Below, in pieces: positions 8,174 through 17,692 of a stretch of 64,000 bases of DNA. The position numbers and the translations under genes are program-made. How positions within the stretch are numbered: the stretch's first letter is position 1; every line of letters begins with the position of its first letter. Source of the DNA: Rhodospirillales bacterium URHD0017 (GTDB lineage: Bacteria; Pseudomonadota; Alphaproteobacteria; Reyranellales; Reyranellaceae); the NCBI GenBank assembly GCA_900110395.1, contig FODP01000001.1:496001-560000 (forward strand). Reading direction: 5' to 3'. The notes under the pieces are model-generated. The model was not told the DNA's origin and made no database searches. It saw nothing but the letters and a program-made list of their open reading frames with translations.

Positions 8174-9256
8174 ATGATGCGCGCCGCGCTCGCGCTGGCG
8201 CGCCGGTCGCTCGGGCGGACCTGGCCGAACCCGGCCGTGGGCTGCGTCATCGTCAAGGACGGCCGCGTCGTCGCGCGCGGCCGCACGCAGGACGGTGGAC
8301 GCCCGCATGCCGAAGTCGACGCGCTCGACAAGGCAGGCGAGGCGGCGCGAGGTGCCACGGTCTACGTGACGCTCGAGCCTTGCTCGCACTTCGGCAAGTC
8401 GCCGCCTTGCGCCGATGCGCTGGTGCGAGCAGGCGTGGCGCACGTCGTGTCGGCGATGGAGGATCCGAATCCTGCAGTGAACGGCCAAGGCCACGCGCGA
8501 CTGCGCGAAGCGGGCATCACCGTCGACGTGGGCGAGGGTGCGAGCGAAGCGGCCGAGATCAATGCGGGCTTTCTGCTGCGCGTCAGCGCCGGGCGGCCGT
8601 TGTTCAACCTCAAGCTTGCATCGTCGCTCGACGGGCGCATCGCGACGGCATCGGGTGAGAGCAAATGGATCACCGGCCAAGGTGCGCGCGCAGATGGGCA
8701 TCGTTTGCGCGCCATTCATGATGCCATCCTGGTCGGCGCTGGCACCGTCGCGGCCGACGATCCCGAGCTCACTTGCCGCCTGCCGGGGCTCGGTGCCTAT
8801 TCGCCGGTGCGCATCGTCCTCGATTCGAAGGCGGGCCTGGCCGAGACGTCAAAGCTCGCCAAGACGGCGCGGCAGGTGCCGGTGTGGCTCCTGTGCACGA
8901 GTGCCGCAGAGGCGAGCAGGCGGGAAGCCTTGCGCAAGGCGGGCGTTGAGGTCATTGAGGTGGCCGCCGCCGGCGATGGCCGCGTCGATGTCGCCGCCGC
9001 GGCGCAGGCATTTGGCCAGCGTGGTTTGACCCGCGTGTTGGTCGAAGGTGGCGGCCAGGTCGCCGCGGCCTTCCTGAAGGCCGGCCTGATCGACCGCATC
9101 ACCAGCTATCGGGCAGGGTTGGTGCTGGGCGCCGATGGCCGCTCTGCGGTCGGCGAACTGGGCTTCAATCGGCTGGATTTCGCGCCCCGGTTCCGGCTGG
9201 TTTCGGCCCGCCCGTTGCATGGCGACACGGTGGAAAGCTGGACGAGAGAGGCATAG
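8174..9256 (+). CDS. ribD: Bifunctional diaminohydroxyphosphoribosylaminopyrimidine deaminase / reductase
   Basis: RibD carries out two steps of riboflavin synthesis: deamination of the pyrimidine intermediate, then NADPH reduction of its ribosyl chain. The N-terminal deaminase has zinc and catalytic residues H45-A-E47, C70 (PCSHFGKSPPC) and C79; the C-terminal half is a dihydrofolate-reductase-like domain (FNLKLASSLDGRIA, then VEGGGQVAAAFL). The start is ATG 8174 (an adjacent ATG at 8177 is possible); an upstream extension inside nrdR is not conserved. It is 360 residues long and heads the rib genes. Confidence 0.95.
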   Translation: MMRAALALARRSLGRTWPNPAVGCVIVKDGRVVARGRTQDGGRPHAEVDALDKAGEAARGATVYVTLEPCSHFGKSPPCADALVRAGVAHVVSAMEDPNPAVNGQGHARLREAGITVDVGEGASEAAEINAGFLLRVSAGRPLFNLKLASSLDGRIATASGESKWITGQGARADGHRLRAIHDAILVGAGTVAADDPELTCRLPGLGAYSPVRIVLDSKAGLAETSKLAKTARQVPVWLLCTSAAEASRREALRKAGVEVIEVAAAGDGRVDVAAAAQAFGQRGLTRVLVEGGGQVAAAFLKAGLIDRITSYRAGLVLGADGRSAVGELGFNRLDFAPRFRLVSARPLHGDTVESWTREA

Positions 9257-9266
9257 TTAAAAAGTC

Positions 9267-9869
9267 ATGTTCACCGGCATCGTCAGCGACATCGGCGAGA
9301 TCACCTCGCTCACCCCCGGCGGCAACAGCGGCGACCGGCGCTTCGTGGTGCGCACCCGGCATGACATGGCGCCGATCGCCATCGGCGCCTCGATCGCCTG
9401 TTCAGGCTGCTGCCTCACGGTTGTGGAAAAGGGTGACGACTGGTTCGCCGTCGAGGTCTCGGGCGAGAGCCTGGCCAAGACCCACCTCGGCGACTGGAAG
9501 CTCGGAAGCCGCATCAACCTCGAACTGTCCCTCAAGCTCGGCGACGAGCTGGGTGGCCATCTGGTCTACGGCCATGTCGACGGCGTGGGCACGATCGTGT
9601 CGATGACGCCGGAAGGCGGCAGCATGCGCTTCGTCTTCGAGGCGCCGGGCGAGCTGGCGCGCTTCGTCGCCTCCAAGGGCTCGGTCGCCATCGATGGCAT
9701 TTCCCTTACGGTGAATGAAGTCGAGGGAAACCGCTTCGGCGTGAACATTATCCCGCATACTCAAGCGGTTACGACCCTGGGGCAGGCCAAGCCGGGCCAG
9801 CGCGTCAACCTTGAGGTCGATATGCTTGCGCGTTACGTTCAGAGACTGTTGGAGCACGGAAGATCATGA
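9267..9869 (+). CDS. ribE: Riboflavin synthase alpha subunit
   Basis: It catalyses the last step of riboflavin synthesis, dismutation of two 6,7-dimethyl-8-ribityllumazine molecules. The 200-residue protein has two lumazine-binding repeats, the first starting MFTGIVSDIGEI and the second with HLVYGHVDGVG followed by SVAIDGISLTVNEV. It starts 10 bp after ribD and overlaps the next gene by 4 bp. In alphaproteobacteria this gene is named ribE or ribC depending on the scheme. Confidence 0.95.
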   Translation: MFTGIVSDIGEITSLTPGGNSGDRRFVVRTRHDMAPIAIGASIACSGCCLTVVEKGDDWFAVEVSGESLAKTHLGDWKLGSRINLELSLKLGDELGGHLVYGHVDGVGTIVSMTPEGGSMRFVFEAPGELARFVASKGSVAIDGISLTVNEVEGNRFGVNIIPHTQAVTTLGQAKPGQRVNLEVDMLARYVQRLLEHGRS

Positions 9870-11020
9870 GCGCGCTCGAAAAGGACGCTTGGCGCATCAC
9901 CTTCTCGGAGGTGAAGGCCGCGGCCGAGGACATCATCGAGGAAGCCCGTCGCGGCCGGATGTTCATCCTGGTCGACGATGAGGACCGGGAGAACGAGGGC
10001 GACCTCGTCATCCCCGCCCAATGGGCGACACCCGACGCCATCAATTTCATGGCAAAGCATGCGCGTGGCCTGATCTGCCTGGCGCTGACCCGCGAGCGCG
10101 TCGAGCAACTCGGCCTGCCGCTGATGGCGCAGAACAACGGCACCCGCCACCAGACCGCCTTCACCGTCTCGATCGAGGCGCGCGAGGGCGTGACCACCGG
10201 CATCTCGGCTGCCGATCGCGCGCGCACCGTCGCGGTCGCGATCGATCCGTCGTGCGGGCCGCCGGATATCGTCACGCCGGGCCACGTCTTCCCGCTGGTG
10301 GCGCGCGACGGCGGCACGCTGGAGCGCACCGGCCACACCGAGGCCGCGGTCGACCTGGCGCGGCTGGCCGGGCTCACGCCGGCGGGCGTCGTTTGCGAGA
10401 TCATGAACGACGACGGAACGATGGCCCGTCGCAACGACCTCATCACCTTCGCCCAGCGCCACGGGCTCAAGATCGGCACCATCTCCGATCTGATCGCCTA
10501 TCGCCGGCGCTACGATTCGATCGTCAAACGGCTGAGCGAGACCAGCTTCACCAGCATCTATGGCGGCGACTTCCGCTGCGTCATCTATGTGAACAAGGTG
10601 ACGATGGCCCAGCACATCGCTCTGGTGAAGGGTGATCCCGCCGCGGGGGGGCCGGTCACGGTCCGCATGCATGCGGTCAACATCTTCACCGACGCGCTCG
10701 GCCAGAGGAACACCGGACGCGGCGGCGAGATCGAAGCCTCCATGCAGGAGATCGCCAAGGAGGGCAGGGGCGTCATCGTGCTGATCCGCGAGCCGCTCAC
10801 GGTGATGCTGTCCGAGCAGCGGCGCCGCGCCGGCGAGCCGATCGAGCCCGCGGGCGGCGAGTTGCGCGACTATGGCGTCGGCGCCCAGATCCTGATCGAT
10901 CTCGGCGTGCGCGAGATGGTGCTGCTCAGCAACAGCAAGCGGAGCGTCGTCGGTCTGGAAGGCTTCGGGCTCAAGATCGTCGGCCAGAAACCGGTTCCCG
11001 GCCGTCCCTCCAGCCGCTAA
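9866..11020 (+). CDS. ribB: 3,4-Dihydroxy-2-butanone 4-phosphate synthase with degenerate GTP cyclohydrolase II-like domain (RibBX type)
   Basis: The N-terminal domain makes dihydroxybutanone phosphate from ribulose 5-phosphate; its acidic loop DDEDRENEGD and the HTEAAVDL motif are intact. The C-terminal domain (from about residue 215) has the GTP cyclohydrolase II fold, but the three zinc cysteines of the active enzyme are absent: where they should follow the VRMHA strand the sequence reads NIFTDALGQRNTGRGG, and the whole domain has a single cysteine. This matches the RibBX variants described in proteobacteria, which keep only DHBP synthase activity. A separate RibA should exist elsewhere. 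Total length is 384 residues. Confidence 0.9.
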   Translation: MSALEKDAWRITFSEVKAAAEDIIEEARRGRMFILVDDEDRENEGDLVIPAQWATPDAINFMAKHARGLICLALTRERVEQLGLPLMAQNNGTRHQTAFTVSIEAREGVTTGISAADRARTVAVAIDPSCGPPDIVTPGHVFPLVARDGGTLERTGHTEAAVDLARLAGLTPAGVVCEIMNDDGTMARRNDLITFAQRHGLKIGTISDLIAYRRRYDSIVKRLSETSFTSIYGGDFRCVIYVNKVTMAQHIALVKGDPAAGGPVTVRMHAVNIFTDALGQRNTGRGGEIEASMQEIAKEGRGVIVLIREPLTVMLSEQRRRAGEPIEPAGGELRDYGVGAQILIDLGVREMVLLSNSKRSVVGLEGFGLKIVGQKPVPGRPSSR

Positions 11021-11030
11021 TAGCCTCCCC

Positions 11031-11507
11031 ATGTCGACTCGTACGGAAACCCCGACGGCCCGACCGGCTGTCGCCGGCGTCAAGGGCGCGCGCATTCTGA
11101 TCGTGGAATCGCGCTACTACGCCGATATCGCCGATGCCTTGATCGAGGGCGCCGAGCGCGAGATCGGCAAGAACGGCGCGACGAGCGAGCGCATCGTCGT
11201 GCCGGGTGCCTTCGAGATCCCGGGCGCCATTGCGCTGGCGGCCGATCACTACGATGGCTTCGTGGCATTGGGCTGCGTCATCCGCGGCGAGACCACGCAC
11301 TATGACTATGTCTGTGGCGAGAGCGCGCGTGGCCTGATGGATCTTTCCGTCCGCGAGAGGCTGGCGATCGGCTACGGCATCGTGACCGTCGACAGCATGG
11401 AGCAGGCGAAGGCGCGCGCCTTCACCGACCGGGGCGACAAGGGCGGCGATGCTGCCCATGCCTGCCTTGCCATGGTGGCGCTTGGCCGCCGCTGGCGGAA
11501 CGCGTGA
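11031..11507 (+). CDS. ribH: 6,7-Dimethyl-8-ribityllumazine synthase
   Basis: It condenses the RibD product with dihydroxybutanone phosphate, the penultimate riboflavin step. The 158-residue protein has the usual ILIVESRYYADIADALIEGA start, the conserved PGAFEIPGAIALA and the active-site histidine region GCVIRGETTHYDYV. The C-terminus GDKGGDAAHACLAM is typical. Its stop overlaps the GTG of nusB by 4 bp. Confidence 0.95.
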   Translation: MSTRTETPTARPAVAGVKGARILIVESRYYADIADALIEGAEREIGKNGATSERIVVPGAFEIPGAIALAADHYDGFVALGCVIRGETTHYDYVCGESARGLMDLSVRERLAIGYGIVTVDSMEQAKARAFTDRGDKGGDAAHACLAMVALGRRWRNA

Positions 11508-11983
11508 GCGCCCAGCCGACATCGGGTTTCGGATCAAGTCGCCGCCAGGCCGCGCGGATGGCGGCCGTTCAGGCGATCTTTCAATGGCAGGAGGGCGCGC
11601 ACGCCCCGGCCGAAATCATCGACCAGTTCCTGAAGGTGCGGACCGGTGAACAGGGCGAGGGCGGGATGCGCCGTGACGCCGACCGGCCGCTGTTCAAGGA
11701 CGTCGTCGAAGGCGCCGTCGCGCACAAGGCTGAGCTCGAGCAGACCCTGACCGGCGCGCTGGCGCAGGATTGGACCTGGGAGCGTATCGATCGGCTGGTG
11801 CGTGCCATCCTGCTCGCTGGCGCCTATGAGCTGATCCATCGCAAGGACGTGCCATCCAAGGTAGCGATCAACGAGTATGTCGAGATCGCCCATGCCTTCT
11901 ATGACCAGGGCGAGCAGAATTTCGTCAATTCGGTGCTCGATCGCGTGGCGCGCCAGTCGCGTTCAACCGAGTTCGCGGGGTAG
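11504..11983 (+). CDS. nusB: Transcription antitermination factor NusB
   Basis: NusB binds boxA RNA with NusE (S10) to support rRNA antitermination. The 159-residue helical protein contains the N-terminal RRQAARMAAVQAIFQW and the C-terminal AINEYVEIAHAFYDQGEQNFVNSVLD, both typical. The GTG start overlaps ribH (GTGA). The ribH-nusB-thiL order is conserved in the class. Confidence 0.95.
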   Translation: MSAQPTSGFGSSRRQAARMAAVQAIFQWQEGAHAPAEIIDQFLKVRTGEQGEGGMRRDADRPLFKDVVEGAVAHKAELEQTLTGALAQDWTWERIDRLVRAILLAGAYELIHRKDVPSKVAINEYVEIAHAFYDQGEQNFVNSVLDRVARQSRSTEFAG

Positions 11984-11986
11984 CGC

Positions 11987-12952
11987 ATGCGCCAGCGGCG
12001 CATTGGCGAATTCGAGCTCATAGCCCGCTACTTCGCACCGCTGGCCAAGGGCTTTCCTGGCGCGGGTGGCCTCCTGAGCGACAACGCTTTCCTGCCATCC
12101 GATGCGCGTCGCGATTTCGTCGTCAAGACCGACACTGTCGTCGCGGGCGTGCACTTCCTGGCCGACGAGAAGCCCGAGCTGGTCGCGGCCAAGGCTCTGC
12201 GCGTCTGCCTGTCCGATCTCGCGGCAGGCGGCGGCGAGCCCTTCACCTACCAGCTCTCGCTCGCGCTGCCGAAATCGTGGAGTGAGCGCTGGATCGCGGG
12301 CTTTGCCCGCGGCCTTGCCGCGGATCAGCGTCGCTACGGCATCGTGCTGAGCGGCGGCGACACCGTGACCACGCCGGGCCCGCTCACCGTCACCGTCACC
12401 GCCTTCGGCCGCGTGCGGCATGGTCGCGGCCTGACGCGCGCCGGTGCGCGGGCAGGTGATCGACTCTTTGTCAGCGGCACGATCGGCGACGGTGCGCTCG
12501 GCCTGCTTGCGGCTCGTGGTCGGATCACTTCGGCGGCGCTCGAGAAGCGTTATCGCCTGCCGCAACCGCGCTCGGCCTTGGGGACGCGGCTGGTCGGCAT
12601 CGCGAGTGCTGTTGCCGATGTCTCCGACGGTTTGCTGGCTGATGCAGGTCATATCGCCGACGCATCGCGGCTTGCCGTCGCCATCGAGCGCGAGCGCGTG
12701 CCGTTGTCTGCTGATGCCCGACGCGTGATCGCATCTGAGCCCGCGTTGTGGGCCAACGTGCTGGGCGGTGGCGACGATTACGAACTCGTGATTGCCGTAT
12801 CGCCACGCAAGGAAGCAGCACTGCTCGCCGCGGCGCGGTTGGCAAAGACCAAGGTGACGGCGATCGGCGTCTTTGCGCGCGGCAGCGGTGTCGAGCTGAT
12901 GGTGTCCGGCCGGCCGGTCCGCGCGCCGCGCAAGGGCTACGTTCACTTCTAG
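11987..12952 (+). CDS. thiL: Thiamine-monophosphate kinase
   Basis: ThiL phosphorylates thiamine monophosphate to the active diphosphate cofactor. The 321-residue protein belongs to the PurM-like ATP-binding fold: GEFELIARYFAPLAK, the metal-binding segment VVKTDTVVAGVHF, LSDLAAGGGEP, and GGDTVTTPGPLTV are all recognisable. It starts 3 bp after nusB and ends the packed metabolic block. Confidence 0.93.
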   Translation: MRQRRIGEFELIARYFAPLAKGFPGAGGLLSDNAFLPSDARRDFVVKTDTVVAGVHFLADEKPELVAAKALRVCLSDLAAGGGEPFTYQLSLALPKSWSERWIAGFARGLAADQRRYGIVLSGGDTVTTPGPLTVTVTAFGRVRHGRGLTRAGARAGDRLFVSGTIGDGALGLLAARGRITSAALEKRYRLPQPRSALGTRLVGIASAVADVSDGLLADAGHIADASRLAVAIERERVPLSADARRVIASEPALWANVLGGGDDYELVIAVSPRKEAALLAAARLAKTKVTAIGVFARGSGVELMVSGRPVRAPRKGYVHF

Positions 12953-13061
12953 TGTCTTCGTTTCGACGTAGACGGCCATAAGCAAACGTAAGTCATAGCT
13001 GCACTGCACGGGCGCCTATTCGCTTGGGGCAGGGGAGCCGGCCGACTAGGGTGCGCGGCCA

Positions 13062-14294
13062 ATGGATGGATCGATAAAGGTCGAGCAAACGCAGGCGGTG
13101 TCGGGCGGCCGTATGCCGCGCCGTTCGCTACGCAACATCGGGCTGCTGGCGACGTGCCAGGCGCTGACGCAGAGCAGCAACACGCTGATGTTCGCCTCCT
13201 CGGCGCTCGCGGTCCTGACCATCGTCTCTCCCGACATGCGCATGTGGGCGAACCTGCCGGTCACCATGCAGCATCTCGGCGTCATGCTGTCGGTGTTTCC
13301 CGCCTCGATGCTGATGATGCGCCGCGGCCGCAAGTTCGGCTTCCGCACCGGTTCGCTCATGGGAATGGTCGGCGCCACGTGCGCCGCGATCGGGCTTGGC
13401 ATGGGCAGCTTCCTGGTGATGTGCCTGGGCGGCCTGTGCCTCGGCTATGCCGTGGCCAACATGCAGCTCTATCGCTTCGCCGCGGTCGAGCTGGCGCCCG
13501 GCCACTTCCGCGCCCAGGCGATCTCCTACGTGACGGCGGGCGGCGTCATCGCCGGCATTGTCGGTCCTGGCCTGGCGCGCTTCACGCCCGATCTCTGGTT
13601 GCCGCTGTTCCAGGCGAGCTTCTGCGCCGTCATCGTCATCCACGCCATCGTTTTCACCGTGCTGGGTTTCATCGAGTTCCCGCCGGTGAAGCCGGAGGAC
13701 CATGCGGGACCGCAGCGCCCCCTGTTCGAGATCGTGACACAGCCGGCCTATATGGTTGCCTGTGCCGGTGCGGTGATCGCCTTTGGCGTGATGTCCTTCG
13801 TCATGGCCGCCTCGCCGCTGGCCATCGTGATGTGCGGCCTCAAGGCCACCGAGGCGCCGGTCACCATCTTCGTCCACGTCATGGGCATGTTTCTGCCCGC
13901 GTTCTTCACCGGCAACCTGATCGCCCGCTTCGGCGTGTTCAACATGATGATGGTCGGCATCGCGCTCCTGGTGCTGGGCGTCGTCGTCGCCCTGACCGGC
14001 GTCACCGAGTGGCACTTCCGTGCCGCGCTCGGCCTGAACGGCGTCGGCTGGAACTTCATGTTCGTCGGCGCCACGACCTTGCTCACCACCACCTATCGCC
14101 AGGCCGAGCGCGGCAAGTCGCAGGCCTTCAACGACTTCATGGTGTTCGGCACGACGGCGACGGCGAGCCTGATGGCCTCGGTCGTGCTGGAAGTGCAGGG
14201 CTGGGCGGTCCTCAACTATTTCGCCCTGGCCCTGGTGCTGATCGCCTTCCTGGTCATCGGCATTTTCCGCCTGCGCCATCCCGCGCGGGTCTGA
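13062..14294 (+). CDS. MFS transporter
   Basis: A 410-residue inner-membrane protein with about 12 hydrophobic helices and the cytoplasmic loop MMRRGRKFGFRTG between helices 2 and 3, in the place of the MFS motif A. Similar transporters, often just called MFS permeases, sit upstream of hppA in related genomes, but the substrate is unknown. A GC-rich hairpin without T-run follows at 14312-14330 (AGCGGGG, CTTTT loop, CCCCGCT). Confidence 0.8.
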   Translation: MDGSIKVEQTQAVSGGRMPRRSLRNIGLLATCQALTQSSNTLMFASSALAVLTIVSPDMRMWANLPVTMQHLGVMLSVFPASMLMMRRGRKFGFRTGSLMGMVGATCAAIGLGMGSFLVMCLGGLCLGYAVANMQLYRFAAVELAPGHFRAQAISYVTAGGVIAGIVGPGLARFTPDLWLPLFQASFCAVIVIHAIVFTVLGFIEFPPVKPEDHAGPQRPLFEIVTQPAYMVACAGAVIAFGVMSFVMAASPLAIVMCGLKATEAPVTIFVHVMGMFLPAFFTGNLIARFGVFNMMMVGIALLVLGVVVALTGVTEWHFRAALGLNGVGWNFMFVGATTLLTTTYRQAERGKSQAFNDFMVFGTTATASLMASVVLEVQGWAVLNYFALALVLIAFLVIGIFRLRHPARV

Positions 14295-14311
14295 AGCCAA
14301 GCCCTTGAGGC

Positions 14312-14330
14312 AGCGGGGCTTTTCCCCGCT
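14312..14330 (+). other. Hairpin after the MFS gene
   Basis: A 7-bp stem AGCGGGG / CCCCGCT with a CTTTT loop, 17 bp after the MFS stop. It is a possible transcript-end hairpin, but no T-run follows. Confidence 0.35.
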
Positions 14331-14449
14331 ACGGGTTGCGCGGATTGTGGCGTTCTGCCATTTTCCGCCCGCCTCGCGCCGGGGGAGATCCTGAAACTTC
14401 GGCACGCGCCAGGCTGGAAATGCCGTCAAAAACAATAGGTTAGCCAACT

Positions 14450-16555
14450 ATGTCTACCGTTATCTGGGCCGTCGTCGCCTGCGGTATCATCGCCGTGCTC
14501 TACGGCGTGGTGACCGCATCGCGGGTCATGGCCGCCGACTCCGGCACTGCGCGCATGCAAGAGATCGCGCAAGCGATCCAAGAGGGCGCCAGCGCCTACC
14601 TGCGCCGCCAGTACACGACCATCGCCATCGTCGGCGTCGTCGTCCTGGTGATCCTCTTCATTCTGCTCGGCAAGCATGCCGCCGTCGGCTTCCTGATCGG
14701 CGCGGTGCTGTCGGGTGCGACCGGCTTCATCGGCATGAATGTGTCGGTGCGCGCCAACGTACGGACCGCCGTGGCGGCGCAGAAGAGCCTGGGGCAGGGC
14801 CTCGACCTCGCCTTCAAGGCGGGCGCGGTCACCGGCATGCTGGTGGCGGGTCTCGCCCTGCTGGGCGTCGTCGGCTACTTCGCCGTCCTCATGAGGATGG
14901 GCGTGGCCCCCGGCAGCCGCGAGATGATCGATGCGCTGGTGGCCCTGGGCTTCGGCGCCTCGCTGATCTCGATCTTCGCCCGTCTCGGCGGCGGCATCTT
15001 CACCAAGGGTGCGGACGTCGGCGGTGACATGGTCGGCAAGGTCGAAGCCGGCATCCCGGAAGATGACCCTCGCAACCCGGCCACCATCGCCGACAACGTC
15101 GGCGATAATGTCGGCGACTGCGCCGGCATGGCCGCCGACCTGTTCGAGACCTATGCGGTGACCACCGTCGCCACGATGGTGCTGGCCTCGATCTTCTTCG
15201 CGGCCGATCCGGCGCTGGTCTACAAGCTGATGGTTTATCCGCTGGCCATCGGCGGCGCCTGCATCATCACCTCGATCATCGGCACCTTCTTCGTCCGCCT
15301 CGGCTCCGACGGCGGCATCATGTGGGCGATGTACAAGGGCGTGATCGCAGCCGCCGTGCTGTCGATCCCGGCCATCTGGTTCGTCACTGACTGGGTGGTC
15401 GGCAACGCCACCGTGCTCAAGGTCGGCGACCGCCAGTTCACCGGCATGACGCTGTTCTGGTGCTCGCTGGTCGGCCTCGCCATCACCGGCCTGATCGTGT
15501 GGATCACCGAGTACTACACCGGCACCGACTACCGTCCGGTCAAGGCGGTGGCCCAGGCCTCGGTCACCGGCCACGGCACCAACGTCATCGCGGGCCTCGC
15601 GATGTCGATGGAAGCCACGGCCCTGCCGGCGCTGCTGATCTGCGCCGGCATCGTGATCTGCTACGTGCTGGCCGGCCTGTTCGGCATCGCCATCGCCACG
15701 ACCGCCATGCTGGCGCTCGCCGGCATGGTGGTGGCGCTCGACGCCTACGGTCCCGTCACCGACAACGCCGGCGGCATCGCCGAAATGGCGGGCCTGCCCA
15801 AGGAAGTGCGCAAGAACACCGACGCGCTCGACGCCGTCGGCAACACCACCAAGGCCGTCACCAAGGGCTATGCCATCGCTTCGGCCGGCCTCGGCGCTCT
15901 CGTGCTGTTCGCAGCTTACACGTCGGACCTCGCGTACTTCATCGCCCAAGGCAAGCTCGGCGTGAAGGCGATCAGCTTCTCGCTCGAGAACCCGTACGTC
16001 GTCGTCGGCCTGCTGATCGGCGGCGGCTTGCCGTACCTGTTCGGCGGCATGTCGATGCTGGCCGTCGGCCGTGCCGCGCAGGCGGTGGTCGAGGAGGTTC
16101 GCCGCCAGTTCAAGGAGAAGCCCGGCATCATGGCGGGGACGGAGAAGCCGGACTACGCCCGCGCCGTCGACATGCTGACCAAGGCGGCGATCAAGGAGAT
16201 GATGATCCCCTCGCTGCTGCCGGTACTGTCGCCGATCGTGCTCTACTTCGTCATCGCGGCGATCGCCGGCAAGGCCGACGCCTTCGCCGCGGTCGGCGCC
16301 ATGCTGCTCGGCGTCATCGTCACTGGCATCTTCGTCGCCATCTCGATGACGGCGGGCGGCGGTGCCTGGGACAACGCCAAGAAGTACATCGAAGAGGGTC
16401 ACTTCGGCGGCAAGGGCTCTGACGCCCACAAGGCCGCCGTCACCGGCGACACCGTCGGCGATCCGTACAAGGACACGGCAGGCCCCGCCGTGAACCCGAT
16501 GATCAAGATCACCAACATCGTGGCCCTGCTGCTGCTCGCTGTGCTCGCGCACTGA
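14450..16555 (+). CDS. hppA: K+-independent proton-translocating membrane pyrophosphatase
   Basis: This integral membrane enzyme couples hydrolysis of pyrophosphate to proton export. The 701-residue protein has about 16 membrane helices and the substrate site [20 protein letters not shown] and [17 protein letters not shown]. The motif [12 protein letters not shown] carries lysine where K+-dependent enzymes have alanine, which marks the K+-independent H+ pump subclass. It ends in the typical [14 protein letters not shown] strong terminator follows. It is probably a single-gene transcript. Confidence 0.96.
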   Translation: MSTVIWAVVACGIIAVLYGVVTASRVMAADSGTARMQEIAQAIQEGASAYLRRQYTTIAIVGVVVLVILFILLGKHAAVGFLIGAVLSGATGFIGMNVSVRANVRTAVAAQKSLGQGLDLAFKAGAVTGMLVAGLALLGVVGYFAVLMRMGVAPGSREMIDALVALGFGASLISIFARLGGGIFTKGADVGGDMVGKVEAGIPEDDPRNPATIADNVGDNVGDCAGMAADLFETYAVTTVATMVLASIFFAADPALVYKLMVYPLAIGGACIITSIIGTFFVRLGSDGGIMWAMYKGVIAAAVLSIPAIWFVTDWVVGNATVLKVGDRQFTGMTLFWCSLVGLAITGLIVWITEYYTGTDYRPVKAVAQASVTGHGTNVIAGLAMSMEATALPALLICAGIVICYVLAGLFGIAIATTAMLALAGMVVALDAYGPVTDNAGGIAEMAGLPKEVRKNTDALDAVGNTTKAVTKGYAIASAGLGALVLFAAYTSDLAYFIAQGKLGVKAISFSLENPYVVVGLLIGGGLPYLFGGMSMLAVGRAAQAVVEEVRRQFKEKPGIMAGTEKPDYARAVDMLTKAAIKEMMIPSLLPVLSPIVLYFVIAAIAGKADAFAAVGAMLLGVIVTGIFVAISMTAGGGAWDNAKKYIEEGHFGGKGSDAHKAAVTGDTVGDPYKDTAGPAVNPMIKITNIVALLLLAVLAH

Positions 16556-16577
16556 GCCGACATCAGGTTCTAAAAAG

Positions 16578-16607
16578 AAAGCCCCGGTCGCAGGACCGGG
16601 GCTTTTT
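16578..16607. terminator. Bidirectional terminator between hppA and bamE
   Basis: A 12-bp stem AAAGCCCCGGTC (16578-16589), loop GCAG, GACCGGGGCTTT (16594-16605), with T-run after it on the + strand and an A-rich tract before it that gives U residues on the - strand. It can serve both convergent genes. Confidence 0.88.
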
Positions 16608-16633
16608 CTTTTGTCTCTGCCTCGTCGATCCGA

Positions 16634-17104
16634 TCAGGGGCCGCCGCCGGTCGGCGCGCCAGGATTGCCGGTCTGCCGCGGGCCGCTGAACTTGCCGACG
16701 TTGCCCAAGATCTGCTCCAGCACCGTCAGCTCCTTGCCCGAGGTCGGCGTGATGCGCGAGACCATGGTGATGTTCTGCGCGTCCTTGAGGTCGTAGTACT
16801 TGATGTTGGCGACGCGGCCCTGCTCGTTGAAGGTGATCTGGATCACGTCCTGTTCGGCGATCCACGGCCGCGACGGCCCCCAGTTCTCCTGCTTCTGGGT
16901 GATGTAGTACCAGACGTTGGGATTGAAGGTTCCGACGGACGACGGCGAGCCGACCAGGCGCACCACGTCCTCGCGGCTCTGGCTGCCGACCTCGAGCTTG
17001 TCGACGGTACCGGGCGCCGGTGCGAAGCCCCTGATGTCGCCGTATGGATCACAGGCGGCCGTCAGCAGGGCAGCGGCGAGGACGAGCGGGACGGTGCGAC
17101 GCAT
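16634..17104 (-). CDS. bamE: Outer membrane protein assembly factor BamE (SmpA/OmlA lipoprotein)
   Basis: BamE is a small lipoprotein of the BAM complex that inserts beta-barrel proteins in the outer membrane. This 156-residue protein starts with a lipoprotein signal peptide; lipobox LTAAC puts the lipidated cysteine at residue 18. The SmpA/OmlA core is visible: VGSQSREDVVRLVGSPS and WYYITQKQENW. A much longer reading frame extends upstream (to 17665), but homology and the signal peptide fix the ATG at 17104. It is divergent from the bc1 chaperone gene. Confidence 0.9.
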   Translation of the reverse strand: MRRTVPLVLAAALLTAACDPYGDIRGFAPAPGTVDKLEVGSQSREDVVRLVGSPSSVGTFNPNVWYYITQKQENWGPSRPWIAEQDVIQITFNEQGRVANIKYYDLKDAQNITMVSRITPTSGKELTVLEQILGNVGKFSGPRQTGNPGAPTGGGP

Positions 17105-17191
17105 GGACGGCTTCTTGGGTTCGTCGGAAAGAGGGACCGCAAGATGTCGTGATGGCCGCGTCGGGTCAACCGACGGTACGGGAGCAACTCG

Positions 17192-17683
17192 GTGTTCAAG
17201 CGAAAGAACCCCCATGAGGCGTTTGCCGCCGCCCTCTATGCGCGCACGGCCGAGCAGGCGCGTGAGCCCGTGCTGTTCGAAGCCTGCGGCATTCCCGACA
17301 CGCTGGACGGTCGCTTCGACGCGCTGGCGCTGCACGCCGCCCTGATGATCGACCGCCTGCGCCGCGAGCCGGACGGCGAGGCCTTGGCACAGGCCTTTTT
17401 CGACGCCATGTTCCGCCACCTCGACCTCACCCTGCGCGAGATCGGCGTGCAGGACCTGGGCGTGGGACGGCGCATCAAGATCATGGCCGAGGGACTGCAC
17501 GGCCGGGCCCTGGCTTACCGGGAGGCCCTGGCCGGCGGCCCGGCGCCGCTCAGCGACGTCTTGCGCCGCAACGCCTACGGCGGTAGGTCGCCCGAGGGCG
17601 CCGAGGTCGAGCGTCTGGAGGCCCATATCCGCGACTATGCGGCGCGGCTGGCCAGGACAATGCACCTTGAGTTAACAAAGTAG
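17192..17683 (+). CDS. Ubiquinol-cytochrome c chaperone family protein
   Basis: A 163-residue protein of the CBP3-like ubiquinol-cytochrome c chaperone family, which in mitochondria and alphaproteobacteria helps cytochrome b / bc1 assembly. Recognisable parts are RFDALALHAALMIDRLR, the FFDAMFRHLDLTLREIGVQD core and GRRIKIMAEGLHGRALAY. It starts with GTG. It lies divergently from bamE and 9 bp before the DUF177 gene, the usual alphaproteobacterial order. Confidence 0.88.
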   Translation: MFKRKNPHEAFAAALYARTAEQAREPVLFEACGIPDTLDGRFDALALHAALMIDRLRREPDGEALAQAFFDAMFRHLDLTLREIGVQDLGVGRRIKIMAEGLHGRALAYREALAGGPAPLSDVLRRNAYGGRSPEGAEVERLEAHIRDYAARLARTMHLELTK

Positions 17684-17692
17684 ATCAGGAAA

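Noticed and set aside
14426..16552. 708-codon open frame antisense to hppA
   Set aside because: It is a GC-bias shadow: the translation is low-complexity His/Arg/Asp-rich, without any domain, while hppA on the other strand is unmistakable.
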